Assembly (NCBI RefSeq): GCF_006716565.1
Contig: NZ_VFPG01000001.1
Span: 4,278,001-4,342,000 of the forward strand
DNA from: Nocardia bhagyanarayanae
Lineage (GTDB): Bacteria > Actinomycetota > Actinomycetes > Mycobacteriales > Mycobacteriaceae
Length of the DNA stretch: 64,000 nucleotides
Reading direction: 5' to 3'
A model generated the notes under the pieces. It ran no database searches. It was given only the letters and a program-made list of their open reading frames with translations, and was not told the origin of the DNA. The position numbers and the translations under genes are program-made. This document shows, piece by piece, positions 1-8,166 of the stretch (positions within the stretch are counted from its first letter, which is position 1; each line of letters begins with the position of its first letter).

Positions 1-1619
1 GCCGCGGTCGCGGGCGTGCCCTCGACGAGGATGCGCAACGCGCGGTTGGCCGCGCGCACCGTGGTGGGCAGTCCTTCACCCTCCGGGCACATCTCCTCGG
101 AGCGGCGAGCCAGCGCGAGCTGATCCGGATGGGCGGCGCTGGCCCAGGTGTAGTAGCCCGCCAGCGCGACCAGCGACAGCCTGGCTAGCATGTCGTCCGC
201 GGCCTCGGCCCCCTCGTGCATGAGCCGCACGGCCGCCAAGGGCCGATCCGACCGGAGTTCCAATTTCGCGCGTACGTAGGCGAGCTGTGCCAAGACATCG
301 CCCGTCGGTGTCGCCGCCTCGGCCTGGCGTCGTGCCCGGTCCACCAGTTCACCCGCGCGTTGCCACAGGCCCGCTTCGGTCGCGGCCTCGGCCGCGGCCG
401 TCCACCGGCGAACAGCCGCACCGGGTTCGGTGGACAGCTCGGCCGCGCGAGCGTAGGTTGCCGACACCGCCGCCTGCCCACCGCGTTGCCGCGCACGCAG
501 CGCCACAGTTTCGAGCTGCTCGGCCAATTCCCCATCGGGCCCGAGGGCGACGGCAGCGAGATGCCAAGCGCGTCGGTCGGCGTCTACCGCCGCGGCCAAC
601 GCCCGGTGCGCGTCCATCCGGGCGGCGATGTCGCAAGCCAGCAGCACCGCGGTACGCACCAGCGGATGCCGGAAGGCGACACCGTCCGGGCTCACCCCGA
701 CCAAGCCCGCCCGCTCGGCCACAGCGAAGTCCTCCAGCGAAGCGCCGAGCAAGCCGATCGCGTGCGCGAGCACATCCAACTCGTCGATGTGCTCCAACGC
801 CGACACCAGCAAGCAGGAACGAGTGCCCTCCGGAAGCGCTGCGATCCGCGCGCGGAACCCCATCAGCACCCTGTCCGTCACAGGCTGTGCGGCACCCGGA
901 GAAAAGGGCGGCAGGACCAGTGCGCCTCTGCGTTGCTCGGCGGTGAGCATGCGGGGCAGCTCGATCAGGGCGAGCGGATTGCCCATCGCCTCGGCGACGA
1001 TCTGGTCCCGGACGGCGGGCGGCAGGTCCGAGGCCTGATCGTGGAGGAGCGTGCGGGCAGCCTCGTCGTCAAGGCAACCCGGCCGCAACTCGGGCAAATC
1101 CCATGCGGGGCAATCGTCCCCCGAGCACCACCCGCTCCTCGAGGCGAACAGCATGATGACAGGCTCGGCATGCAGGCGGCGGGCGGCGAACTGCAGGGCG
1201 TCGGAAGATTCACCGTCCAGCCATTGCGTGTCGTCGACCAGGCACACCACCGGGTTCGCCGCCGACAGCTCCACCAGCAGGCCGAGCGTCGCCAGCCCGA
1301 CCAGGAACCGGTCGCCGTGCACGACGTCACCCATACCGAGTGCGGCGCGCAACGCGTTCGCCTGCTGCTGTGGCAACGCCTCCACCTCATCGAGCACTGG
1401 GCGCAGCAGCCGGTGCAGCGCGGCGAACGGAAGATCGGCCTCGGACTCGACACCGGCGACCCGCAACACCCGTGCCCGCGCCGCCGCGCCCGCGTACTCC
1501 AGCAGAGCCGACTTGCCGACGCCCGCCTCGCCGCGTACGACCAGCGCGCCGGACCCGCCCTTCAGCAACTCGTCTATGACGGACTGCTCCGCTTGCCGCC
1601 CGAACAGTATGGAACCCAT
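1..1619 (-). CDS. LuxR-type ATPase regulator, truncated by the window edge
   Basis: The gene starts at an ATG at 1619 and stays open to the left edge, so only the N-terminal 539 or so residues are visible. The start reads MGSILFGRQAEQSVIDELL, typical of large ATPase regulators of the LAL/LuxR class. A Walker A motif GEAGVGKSALL lies near residues 25-35 and a Walker B-like VCLVDDTQWLD further on. The rest is helical, TPR-like sequence. Family knowledge predicts a C-terminal LuxR helix-turn-helix beyond the window, which cannot be seen here. The 459-base stretch upstream gives it its own promoter region. Target genes are unknown; the hydrolase at 2079-3020 is the nearest candidate. Confidence 0.8.
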   Translation of the reverse strand, partial: MGSILFGRQAEQSVIDELLKGGSGALVVRGEAGVGKSALLEYAGAAARARVLRVAGVESEADLPFAALHRLLRPVLDEVEALPQQQANALRAALGMGDVVHGDRFLVGLATLGLLVELSAANPVVCLVDDTQWLDGESSDALQFAARRLHAEPVIMLFASRSGWCSGDDCPAWDLPELRPGCLDDEAARTLLHDQASDLPPAVRDQIVAEAMGNPLALIELPRMLTAEQRRGALVLPPFSPGAAQPVTDRVLMGFRARIAALPEGTRSCLLVSALEHIDELDVLAHAIGLLGASLEDFAVAERAGLVGVSPDGVAFRHPLVRTAVLLACDIAARMDAHRALAAAVDADRRAWHLAAVALGPDGELAEQLETVALRARQRGGQAAVSATYARAAELSTEPGAAVRRWTAAAEAATEAGLWQRAGELVDRARRQAEAATPTGDVLAQLAYVRAKLELRSDRPLAAVRLMHEGAEAADDMLARLSLVALAGYYTWASAAHPDQLALARRSEEMCPEGEGLPTTVRAANRALRILVEGTPATA

Positions 1620-2078
1620 CCAGCACGCCTATCCCTCGTGCCGTACGAAACACGGCACGGATCAGATTAGCGTGATGTTGTCCGGTCTTCTCGGTGTCGA
1701 ATCGAAGCGGTCGGCTCCGTGCGGCCGGGACAGGACCGTGGGCCAGGTCCAATTATCCAGTGTGTCCAATTATCCAGTGCCGCCTTGCATTCGGCCACTT
1801 CGCGACCGTCGTCGGCCCAGGCCGCGTGCGATCTTCGGTCACTCCCTGACCGCAGCATCGATCGCAGCGGTCTGGTTCAGCGGTCAGGTCGGGATGCGAC
1901 ATGAACGCCTGCCGTTCGAAACTGTCCACAACGTGCGCACGCAGCAGCGGATCGAGCGGATTCACTCCTGCTCCCAGTCCGCCGGGGTCTGGACCGGGGA
2001 CTCCGCCATCCAGCGCGCCCAGATGTCGATCGTCATGAGCCACTCCCTATTCCACAGATTCACTGGGATTCCCGCAGA
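1620..2078. other. Intergenic region without a convincing gene; holds a 17-bp tandem repeat
   Basis: This 459-base stretch lies between the LuxR-type regulator and the alpha/beta hydrolase, both on the minus strand. Short open frames occur on both strands but none resembles a known protein or has a good ribosome binding site. It should contain the promoter of the regulator. The only structure I see is the tandem repeat at 1748-1781, listed separately. Confidence 0.6.
1748..1781. repeat. 17-bp tandem direct repeat
   Basis: The 15-base string TCCAATTATCCAGTG occurs at 1748-1762 and again at 1765-1779, giving a 17-base period. It is AT-rich against the surrounding sequence and lies about 130 bases upstream of the LuxR-type ATPase gene. 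It could be a pair of regulator binding sites or a simple replication-slippage duplication. Confidence 0.6.
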
Positions 2079-3020
2079 TCAGCGCAGGAATGCGGTGATG
2101 AGTGGGTTGGTTTGCGCTGGGCAGTCTTCGTGGACGGTGTGCCCGCAGCCCGGGAGAGTGGTGGCCGTGGCGTTCGGGATTCGCGCGGCCAGTTCACCAG
2201 CTTGGGAGGCAGGGAGCCAGGTGTCCTCCGCACCCCACACCACGAGCGTGGGCGTAGTGACCCCAGCGAGGCCGGCGTCGGTGAGCCGATAGTCCAGGTT
2301 CCGCCACAGCGACAGGAAGCCGGCACGATTCGCTGGTCGGGAGAACGGTGCGTAGAGCTCATCGATCACCTCTTCGGTGACCAGGTGATCGTTGTGGAAG
2401 GTGCCGCGGATGCTGTCGGCGTAGAAGGACCGGGTGGTGAGGTCGGTGGCCAGTTCACCCAGCAGGGGTGTGGTGAACAGCGGTGTGACAGGGGCCTTTT
2501 CGGCGTCGAGTCCGGGAGCGTCGAGCAGGACGAGTCGCTCGACGCGGTCGGGATGCTGTTCGGCGAAGTACAGGCTCCAAGCCCCGCCCCACGAGTGACC
2601 GACGATAGCCGGCCGTTGTAGTCCGACGGCGTCGAGGAAGGTCGCGATGGCCTCCGACATCGCGGGCAGGTCATAGGCGAAGTCGTCGCGGTGCAGTTCG
2701 GTGAATCCCTGGCTGGGCAGATCGACGGCATAGACAGTGTGTTCGGTCGCCAGCGCCGGGACGACGTCCCGCCAGGAGTACCCCCACAGCCCGCCCCCCG
2801 CGATGAGCACGACGGGCGAGCCCGCCCCGGTGCGGGTGTAGTGGAATCGAGCGAGGTCGGTCTCGGCGTACCAGGACTCGACGCGAGACAAATACTGCGA
2901 TTGATAGGGCGAGCTCGGAGGATCCCCGGCATATGCCACGGGAAAGGAGATGGCAGTGAGTGAGCCGAGCAGCACGGCCGCGGCCACTGCGAGTCGTTTG
3001 AACAACACTCTGGATCGCAT
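2079..3020 (-). CDS. Secreted alpha/beta hydrolase
   Basis: This is an alpha/beta-hydrolase-fold protein of about 313 residues that is probably exported. I start it at the ATG at 3020 because MRSRVLFKRLAVAAAVLL begins a good signal peptide (basic start, hydrophobic core, cleavage after VAYA); the frame is open a further 17 codons upstream. The nucleophile elbow is GHSWGG, the acid is probably the Asp of WGAEDTW, and the base is the His of PGCGHTVHED. The oxyanion region is the LIAGGG stretch near the N terminus. It resembles epoxide-hydrolase/haloperoxidase-like esterases, and the substrate cannot be predicted. It stands alone with about 140 bases to the next gene upstream. Confidence 0.85.
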   Translation of the reverse strand: MRSRVLFKRLAVAAAVLLGSLTAISFPVAYAGDPPSSPYQSQYLSRVESWYAETDLARFHYTRTGAGSPVVLIAGGGLWGYSWRDVVPALATEHTVYAVDLPSQGFTELHRDDFAYDLPAMSEAIATFLDAVGLQRPAIVGHSWGGAWSLYFAEQHPDRVERLVLLDAPGLDAEKAPVTPLFTTPLLGELATDLTTRSFYADSIRGTFHNDHLVTEEVIDELYAPFSRPANRAGFLSLWRNLDYRLTDAGLAGVTTPTLVVWGAEDTWLPASQAGELAARIPNATATTLPGCGHTVHEDCPAQTNPLITAFLR

Positions 3021-3160
3021 GAGGAGAACTTTCTGATCATCGGGACAGTTACTCGACAGACGGGACGGCATCCCCCGATGTGACGGGATATGGGGTAGGT
3101 CACGTCGAGTCCGAGGTGCCGAAGCCGGATCGGCACCGTCTCACGGTGAGCCGTCGCGCA

Positions 3161-3836
3161 TCACACCGATGCGGATGTGCGGCGGTAGAAGTCGATCTGG
3201 TCGGCGACCACTCGGTCCCGGAACTCGGGGTTGGTGTAGAAGGTGAAGTGGGTGCCGGGATGGACGACGAGTTCGCCGTGGGGGGCGCGGTCTGCCAGTT
3301 CGCGGCTGTTCTCCAGGGGTGTTTCCCGGTCCTCGGCGGCGACGCAGACCAGCAGGGGGCAGGACAGGCGGGCGGCGGATTCGGCGGGGTGGTAGCGCAT
3401 CATCCGAAGCAGGCCCCTGGGGGCTACGGTTTTGCGCCACAAGGTGTTCTGGCCGCCGGTGAGAGCCTGGATGTGCTGTTCGGCCTCGGGACTCGCGGTC
3501 ACGGCGAGTTCTCCGGGGTGGCCCACCATGGGGATGTAGTACGGTCGCACGCCCAGCCTGCCTCGTAGTGCGTCCCAGAGGATCGCACCCAGCAGCTTCA
3601 GCGTGTCACCGGTCGAGCGTCCCTCGACCTTCTTCGGGAATCCGTTGAACGGGATCTGCGCCACCACGGCGGCGATCCGGGGATCGCTTGCGGCCACGGT
3701 GATTACGTGTGCGCCGCCCAGCGAGTTGCCCCACAGCAGCACCCTGCCGGGGTCGATGCGTTCATGTTCCCGAGCGAAGGCAACGGCGGCGGCGATATCG
3801 GACCGACTGTCGGAAAACGCTGATGGGCCTCGTTCA
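3161..3836 (-). pseudogene. 5'-truncated alpha/beta hydrolase remnant
   Basis: From about 3836 down to the stop at 3161 the frame encodes the C-terminal two thirds of a hydrolase. It has the nucleophile elbow LLWGNSLGGAH, the loop QIPFNGFP, an acid region CVAAEDRETP and the catalytic His in HPGTHFTFYT. The N-terminal third, with the first beta strands and oxyanion loop, is missing. Upstream the same frame runs antisense-like through the 3' end of the carboxymuconolactone decarboxylase gene and no longer looks like a hydrolase. No start codon lies near the junction; the first in-frame GTG is at 3747, inside the strand before the nucleophile. A deletion probably fused the remnant to the neighbouring gene. 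It could still be made at low level by coupling. Confidence 0.65.
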
Positions 3837-4481
3837 GGAAAGGAGTTCCCGTGCGGCGGCCCAGGCCCGGGCGAGCCCAAACTCGGCCAGGCCGCGTAGC
3901 AGGTCGCGGAAGGTCTCCTCGGTGGCCCCGGCTGCCCTGGCCAGCTCGGCGTGCAGGCGCATCGATTCACCCAGCGTCTGATAGAAGACATCCACGGTCA
4001 GGCACGCGATCGCCCGTTCCCGGACGCTGAGATGCGGGCGAGCCCAACGCTGAGCCAATTGGTCCTCGGTGAAGGCGGCCAGACCGGGATCCACATCCTC
4101 CAGTACGCGGACCGCGCGGGCCAGCGCACCGGTCAGCGGCACCGGCTCCACCGGCTCGACGTCCTGCGCTTCGGGCAGGCCGAGTTCGCGCAAGCGCTGC
4201 AAGGCGGGAACCAGGATGGGGTAGCCCACGTAGGGGGCCAGGTGACGGTAGAGCTCCCGGATGCCCTCGGGTTCGACGCCATTGGCGAGGGCCATCCGCA
4301 CGTGCATGGCCAGGGGCAGGTCCAGGTGCGGGTGGCACAGGTCGGAAGTCAAACAGACGAAGGCTTTCTCGCGCATCGTCAAATGCGGCAGACCCCACAG
4401 GTTCTGCCCCGCACCGACGGCGAGCTGGGCGAAGACAGGGTCGAGGGCGGTCAGTGCGTCGGCTCCGGCGAGCTGGGTCAT
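3834..4481 (-). CDS. Carboxymuconolactone decarboxylase-like protein (tandem CMD domains)
   Basis: The 215-residue product has two helical CMD/AhpD-like halves. Each carries the family pattern of a conserved REKAF/RERAI stretch (LTMREKAFVCLTSDL and LSVRERAIACLTVDV) followed by a His-rich helix. Such proteins are decarboxylases, isomerases or peroxidase-like enzymes. The redox CxxC pair of true AhpD proteins is absent, so I do not assign peroxidase activity. An ATG at 4481 follows GGAGC with normal spacing. The gene starts 11 bases after the stop of the SDR gene upstream, so the two are one operon, perhaps for oxidation and ring processing of a cyclic substrate. Its stop abuts the truncated hydrolase. 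Confidence 0.8.
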   Translation of the reverse strand: MTQLAGADALTALDPVFAQLAVGAGQNLWGLPHLTMREKAFVCLTSDLCHPHLDLPLAMHVRMALANGVEPEGIRELYRHLAPYVGYPILVPALQRLRELGLPEAQDVEPVEPVPLTGALARAVRVLEDVDPGLAAFTEDQLAQRWARPHLSVRERAIACLTVDVFYQTLGESMRLHAELARAAGATEETFRDLLRGLAEFGLARAWAAARELLS

Positions 4482-4492
4482 GGGTGCTCCGT

Positions 4493-5332
4493 TCAGGACA
4501 GGCCCAGCCCGCGGCGGCGCAGGGCATCGAGGGTGTACTGCGGGACGATGCGGCCGAGCGTGCCCATCAACCGCGACTTCTTGCCGACCGGATAGCGGGA
4601 ACGCGGCCTGCGTGCGGTCAGCGCGTGCAGCACGGCGCGAGCGACCACGTCCGGGCTCGACCCCGAACGTTCCTCGTCGAGCCCGCTGCTGACCATTGTC
4701 CGGTAGTCGTTGCCGTACAGCCGTCTGCCCTCGGGCCCGAGGGAGGCCAAGCGGGGTTCGACCTCATCCTCGAGCTTGTCCACAGCCTCGGTGTGGATCG
4801 AGCCGGGTTCGATGAGAACCGCTCGCACGCCAAAGGGTTTCAGCTCCATGCGCAGTGCGTCGTTGATCGAGCGGATGGCGTGCTTGGAGGAGCAGAGCGG
4901 ACCGCCGAAGGGTAGGGTGATCCAACTGCCCACAGAGCCGATGGTGACCAGTCGGCCGTGTGCGGCGCGCAGCATCGGCAGCATAGCCTGGGTGACGGTG
5001 ACCTGGCCGAACACATTGACCTCGTACTGCCTGCGCCACTCGGCCAGCGGAACGAACTCGACCGGTCCAGTCACACCGATTCCGGCGTTGTTGACCAGCG
5101 CGTCGAGGCGGCCCAAGCGTTCGGCGACCTCGGCGATCCGGTCCGGATCGGTGATATCGAACTGGATCGGGGTGACGGTATCGCCGAGCGCCTGCCCGTC
5201 GGGCACCTTCCGCACGCCGGCGTAGACGGTGAAGCCCTCCTTGGCCAACAGCAGCGCGGTGGCCCGCCCGATACCGGTGGAGGCACCGGTCACCAGGACG
5301 GTCGCTGAGCGGGGTTCGGATCGTTTTGCCAT
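4493..5332 (-). CDS. SDR-family oxidoreductase with altered catalytic Tyr
   Basis: This is a classical short-chain dehydrogenase of 279 residues. It has the nucleotide-binding motif TGASTGIG near residue 15, LVNNAGIG near residue 83, and the Ser-containing strand TIGSVGSW. The usual YxxxK site reads LCSSK (codons CTC TGC TCC TCC AAG), so the catalytic Tyr is replaced by Leu while Lys is kept. The C-terminal half has the usual ALRMEL and VLIEPG blocks. Without the Tyr the enzyme may be inactive, use another acid, or act as a binding protein. It is followed after 11 bases by the CMD-like gene. The ATG at 5332 lacks an obvious Shine-Dalgarno. Confidence 0.85.
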   Translation of the reverse strand: MAKRSEPRSATVLVTGASTGIGRATALLLAKEGFTVYAGVRKVPDGQALGDTVTPIQFDITDPDRIAEVAERLGRLDALVNNAGIGVTGPVEFVPLAEWRRQYEVNVFGQVTVTQAMLPMLRAAHGRLVTIGSVGSWITLPFGGPLCSSKHAIRSINDALRMELKPFGVRAVLIEPGSIHTEAVDKLEDEVEPRLASLGPEGRRLYGNDYRTMVSSGLDEERSGSSPDVVARAVLHALTARRPRSRYPVGKKSRLMGTLGRIVPQYTLDALRRRGLGLS

Positions 5333-6087
5333 AGCCGAACGCTACGACGACCGCGGTGCCGGTCGCGTCCGTCGAATGACTGGTCTGTGTCCGGGCTCGC
5401 ATCGGTGAGGTGACGCGTGCCCGTCGTGAGGAGGGTGCCTGCCTCCCGGCAGTGCGCGCGGTTGTCGGCGCCATTTTCGGTGCGGGATTCTCGCCGTCCG
5501 CACAACACCGCATCCACCAGCTCGAACACCGCGTCCGCCCGCCGGGTCACACACCGATAGAACTCCTGGACGAGGCTGTGCCCCCCTGCTCGGTCGTAGG
5601 ACCGCCGCGAACAACTCGACCTTCGAAACCCGCCGCCATGGACACGCTCGTCGAGTCGGATCGTGCCCACCATGCTCACCCCGACCAGGCAGAGACTATG
5701 CGGAGATTCACCAGTATCGACCTGCCCGACACGCCAGGTCGGCGGAGATTCGTCAGCAAACCGCGCTGGGATTCACCAGTGAAGCCGTGCGGCGCTGGAC
5801 GAGGTAATCGACGGGAACAGACCAGGTCGACTCCGACTTGTGAACGGCGCCTTTACTTCTCGGTGCCAAGCAACTGACGACGGGGCGCGCTCACCCGGCA
5901 TGAGGGGGCGTCTCAGCCCGACGCGGGGCCCGGTAGCGTGGCCGAGCGCTCAGCGGCATGAGAATGTGCTGTGTCGGGGAGATCAGATACCTTCCCGCGC
6001 ATGGCATCCGTGTTGTCCCGAGCCGGTTGTTCGTACCGGTCGGGTCGGTACGGGGCTCGACCAGTCCAGCTCTGAAGGAAGCTTTCA
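5333..6087. other. 755-base gene-poor region with a transposase scrap
   Basis: Apart from the transposase-like scrap at 5500-5580 no gene is credible here. Open frames on both strands are low-complexity and lack start signals. Short related strings, GGAGATTCACCAGT at about 5703, GGAGATTCGTCAG at about 5746 and GGGATTCACCAGT at about 5768, look like degenerate direct repeats. The end of the region carries the ribosome binding site of the DUF6301 gene. Confidence 0.55.
5500..5580 (-). pseudogene. Transposase N-terminal fragment
   Basis: Read on the minus strand from 5580, the frame gives LVQEFYRCVTRRADAVFELV, continuing DAVLC. This closely matches my memory of the conserved N-terminal block of a common actinobacterial transposase family (xxLTRRADALFELxDALLCADG). 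Two bases appear to be missing after the final Cys codon, and the frame then degrades. No inverted repeats or further transposase domains are visible. It is a relic of an insertion, identified from one short block only. Confidence 0.45.
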
Positions 6088-6582
6088 TTGCACGTCGACA
6101 TCGAAGGCGCGGTTCGAACCGCGCGCATGGCCGCCGAGTTCGGCTGGACTTGGTACCTCGACAAGGATCTTCCCGGATTTTGCGATGTCGCGGGGTGGAG
6201 CCTCGGCGAATCCACCGAGTACCGCACGACCCTGCATACGAATCTGCGGCTGCAACGGCCCCATGCGTCGGTCACTCGACGGAAACGAATGTTCGACGAG
6301 ATGTCAGTGCTCGTCAGCGACGAGATCGCCTCTTCTGCTTCATGGGCACAAAGGCAGCGATCTCTGGTCGATGGCTTCGCGGCCCTTGGTGACGGACTGT
6401 TTCCAGTCATGGGTAGTCCCACCCGATTGGCGCCGGGCGAAGACGCGATGATGAGTTGGGAACATCCGCGCGTATGGATCGAGCTGAAAGTTGTGTACAA
6501 CACCGTCAACTTGAACCTCATCAGTCAGGAATGGCAAGCGACAGCAGATGCTGAAGCAAGATACGAGGCCGGTGACTGGTGA
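6088..6582 (+). CDS. DUF6301 family protein
   Basis: This 164-residue cytoplasmic protein resembles the actinobacterial DUF6301 family: a helical start (DIEGAVRTARMAAEFGWTW), a central TTLHTNLRLQRPHASVTRR block and a PTRLAPGED-MMSWEHP segment. The function of the family is unknown; members often sit near type VII secretion or TY-Chap genes. The start is a TTG at 6088 preceded by GAAGGAAG at about 8 bases; an in-frame ATG at 6127 is the alternative. The stop overlaps the GTG of the next gene by 4 bases, so both are translated together. Base composition is visibly lower in GC than in most of the window, which fits acquired DNA. Confidence 0.7.
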   Translation: MHVDIEGAVRTARMAAEFGWTWYLDKDLPGFCDVAGWSLGESTEYRTTLHTNLRLQRPHASVTRRKRMFDEMSVLVSDEIASSASWAQRQRSLVDGFAALGDGLFPVMGSPTRLAPGEDAMMSWEHPRVWIELKVVYNTVNLNLISQEWQATADAEARYEAGDW

Positions 6583-7049
6583 GCATTCGGGGTGCCGACA
6601 TGAACGCGATGAGCCTCGATACCGCGTGGCGGGAGTTCTCCGCGGGGTTGGCGTTGGCCTTGTCGTGTATGCCCGCCGAGGCGTACTTGGTGCTCAACGC
6701 CTCTGATGGCCGGTATGCCCGCTTCTATGTGAGTACGCCCGTGTTGTGGTGCGAGATCGTTCACAATGACCAACTCGCCGAAGAACGGCGGATGCCGAAG
6801 CGAGTCGAAGCACTTCTGCAGGAACAAGGTTGGGCCGGGCCGGTTGACGGGGAGTCGGTCAACTGGCATCGCTTGGTCGCCTGGCCCGTGCCTTTCCGTG
6901 CCTACGAAATGGTCGCCGACCATGTATCGGTAGCGCTGAGTCAGGGTCTAAAGGTGGCCGATCCGACCGAGTTCGACATCGATGCCTGGATCAAGGGCTC
7001 GAACGAGACCTTCAATATCGCGGCCTTGACGGCTGTCGTAGAGAATTGA
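6579..7049 (+). CDS. TY-Chap-like (type VII/III secretion chaperone-fold) protein
   Basis: The 156-residue product begins with GTG at 6579, overlapping the previous stop. The fold reads as an alternating alpha/beta chaperone-like domain: AWREFSAGLALALS helix, then strands AYLVLNASD, YARFYVST and LWCEIVHND, then MPKRVEALLQEQGW. This matches my recollection of the TY-Chap domain found in Nocardia and mycobacteria, proposed to resemble secretion chaperones such as EspG. No ESX genes are in the window, so the partner is unknown. The overlap with the DUF6301 gene suggests that the two proteins act together. Confidence 0.55.
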   Translation: MSIRGADMNAMSLDTAWREFSAGLALALSCMPAEAYLVLNASDGRYARFYVSTPVLWCEIVHNDQLAEERRMPKRVEALLQEQGWAGPVDGESVNWHRLVAWPVPFRAYEMVADHVSVALSQGLKVADPTEFDIDAWIKGSNETFNIAALTAVVEN

Positions 7050-7061
7050 CCACGACAGCCG

Positions 7062-7200
7062 CAACCAGACCGCGAGATGCCACCAGCCCGAGTGCGTACA
7101 TCGCCTTGGCGTTGCCCGCATCGGCGGCGCGGCGGTACCAGGGGCTCTGCCTCCTCGATCTCATCTTGCGCAAGAAAGGGGACGGCGAGGGCGAGATACG
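7062..7200 (-). pseudogene. Sel1/TPR-repeat protein fragment
   Basis: On the minus strand, 7200 to 7142 reads YLALAVPFLAQDEIEEAEP. One base later, in a shifted frame, 7140 to 7062 reads WYRRAADAGNAKAMYALG and a little more. Joined, they make one clean Sel1-like repeat (EEAEPWYRRAADAGNAKAMYALG). A single extra C at about 7141 explains the shift. No start or complete repeat array remains, so this is the end of a decayed repeat-protein gene between the TY-Chap gene and the LysR gene. Confidence 0.5.
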
Positions 7201-7221
7201 GTCGGCGAACAGTGGTGTCGG

Positions 7222-8061
7222 TTAGAGGTGTGTCGCGGTGTGGACGAGGTCGGCAACGGCTTTGGATCTGCTGTGTGGCGGCCAAGCGATGACGGTCGTG
7301 ACGGCCGGTGCGTCCGGCACGGGCACGACGGCGTGATCGTCGCGTAGCTGGGTTCGCAGTGACTCGGGCACGACCGCGCAGGCCAGTCCGAGTGCGATCA
7401 GTTGGAATAGTTGGGTGTGGTCGCGCACCTGCGGGCCGGGGCCGTCCGGATAGCTGCCATCCCGTGCAGGCCAGCGCGGCAGGGGCAGGTCCGTCAAGGT
7501 GTCGACCTCGGACAACCGCACATGGCCCCGGTCGGCGAGGGGATGTCCCGCTGGCAGGACCACGACCTGCTGTTCGGTGTGCAGATCCTCGGTGTCGAAT
7601 CCGGCTGTCGTGTCGTAAGGCCGGTGGAGCAGAGCAACGTCGGCACGTCCGTTGCGTAGCAGACTTTCCGGCTGGCCTGGCCCGCAGAGCATCACCTCGA
7701 CTGCCACGGCGCCCGGTTCGGCGGCGTAGGCGTGCAGCAGCTTCGACAACAGTTCGCTGGACGCTCCGGCCTTGGTTGCCAGCACCACACCGGGCTGGTC
7801 GGCCGCGGCACGGCGGGTTCGCCGCTCGGCGGCTTCGACCGCGTCGAGCGCGGTCCGGGCCTCCCGCAGCAGCACCGCCCCGGCCTCGGTCAAAGTGATG
7901 GCGCGAGCGGTGCGGTGTAGCAGGACGACTCCGAGCCGCCGTTCGAGCTGCTGGATGGCTCGCGACAGTGGTGGTTGCGCCATCGAGAGCCGTTGTGCCG
8001 CCCGCCCGAAGTGCAACTCCTCGGCGACGGCGACGAAGTATCGCATCTCCCGCGTCTCCAC
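7222..8061 (-). CDS. LysR-family transcriptional regulator
   Basis: The 279-residue regulator begins VETREMRYFVAVAEELHFGR. It has a winged HTH over residues 5-62 (AAQRLSMAQPPLSRAIQQLE) and a periplasmic-binding-protein-like effector domain from about residue 90. I start it at the GTG at 8061; a second GTG at 8064 is equally possible. Much longer open sequence upstream is not coding. It is divergent from the SDR gene at 8167 with a gap of about 105 bases, the usual layout in which a LysR protein controls its neighbour and itself. The effector is unknown. Confidence 0.9.
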   Translation of the reverse strand: METREMRYFVAVAEELHFGRAAQRLSMAQPPLSRAIQQLERRLGVVLLHRTARAITLTEAGAVLLREARTALDAVEAAERRTRRAAADQPGVVLATKAGASSELLSKLLHAYAAEPGAVAVEVMLCGPGQPESLLRNGRADVALLHRPYDTTAGFDTEDLHTEQQVVVLPAGHPLADRGHVRLSEVDTLTDLPLPRWPARDGSYPDGPGPQVRDHTQLFQLIALGLACAVVPESLRTQLRDDHAVVPVPDAPAVTTVIAWPPHSRSKAVADLVHTATHL

Positions 8062-8166
8062 CACGTCATGGTATTCGGCGCTGACCACGACCGATACCCG
8101 TGCGGTATCGCCGCCCACCCGATCGGTCTTGGACGCCGCACCCGCAGCCGCAGCAGGATCGGCGGT

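Noticed and set aside
1860..2043. A small gene on the minus strand upstream of the LuxR-type regulator
   Set aside because: Short frames begin with plausible Met codons (MTIDIWARWMAES) but end after about 24 residues, with no family resemblance that I could support.
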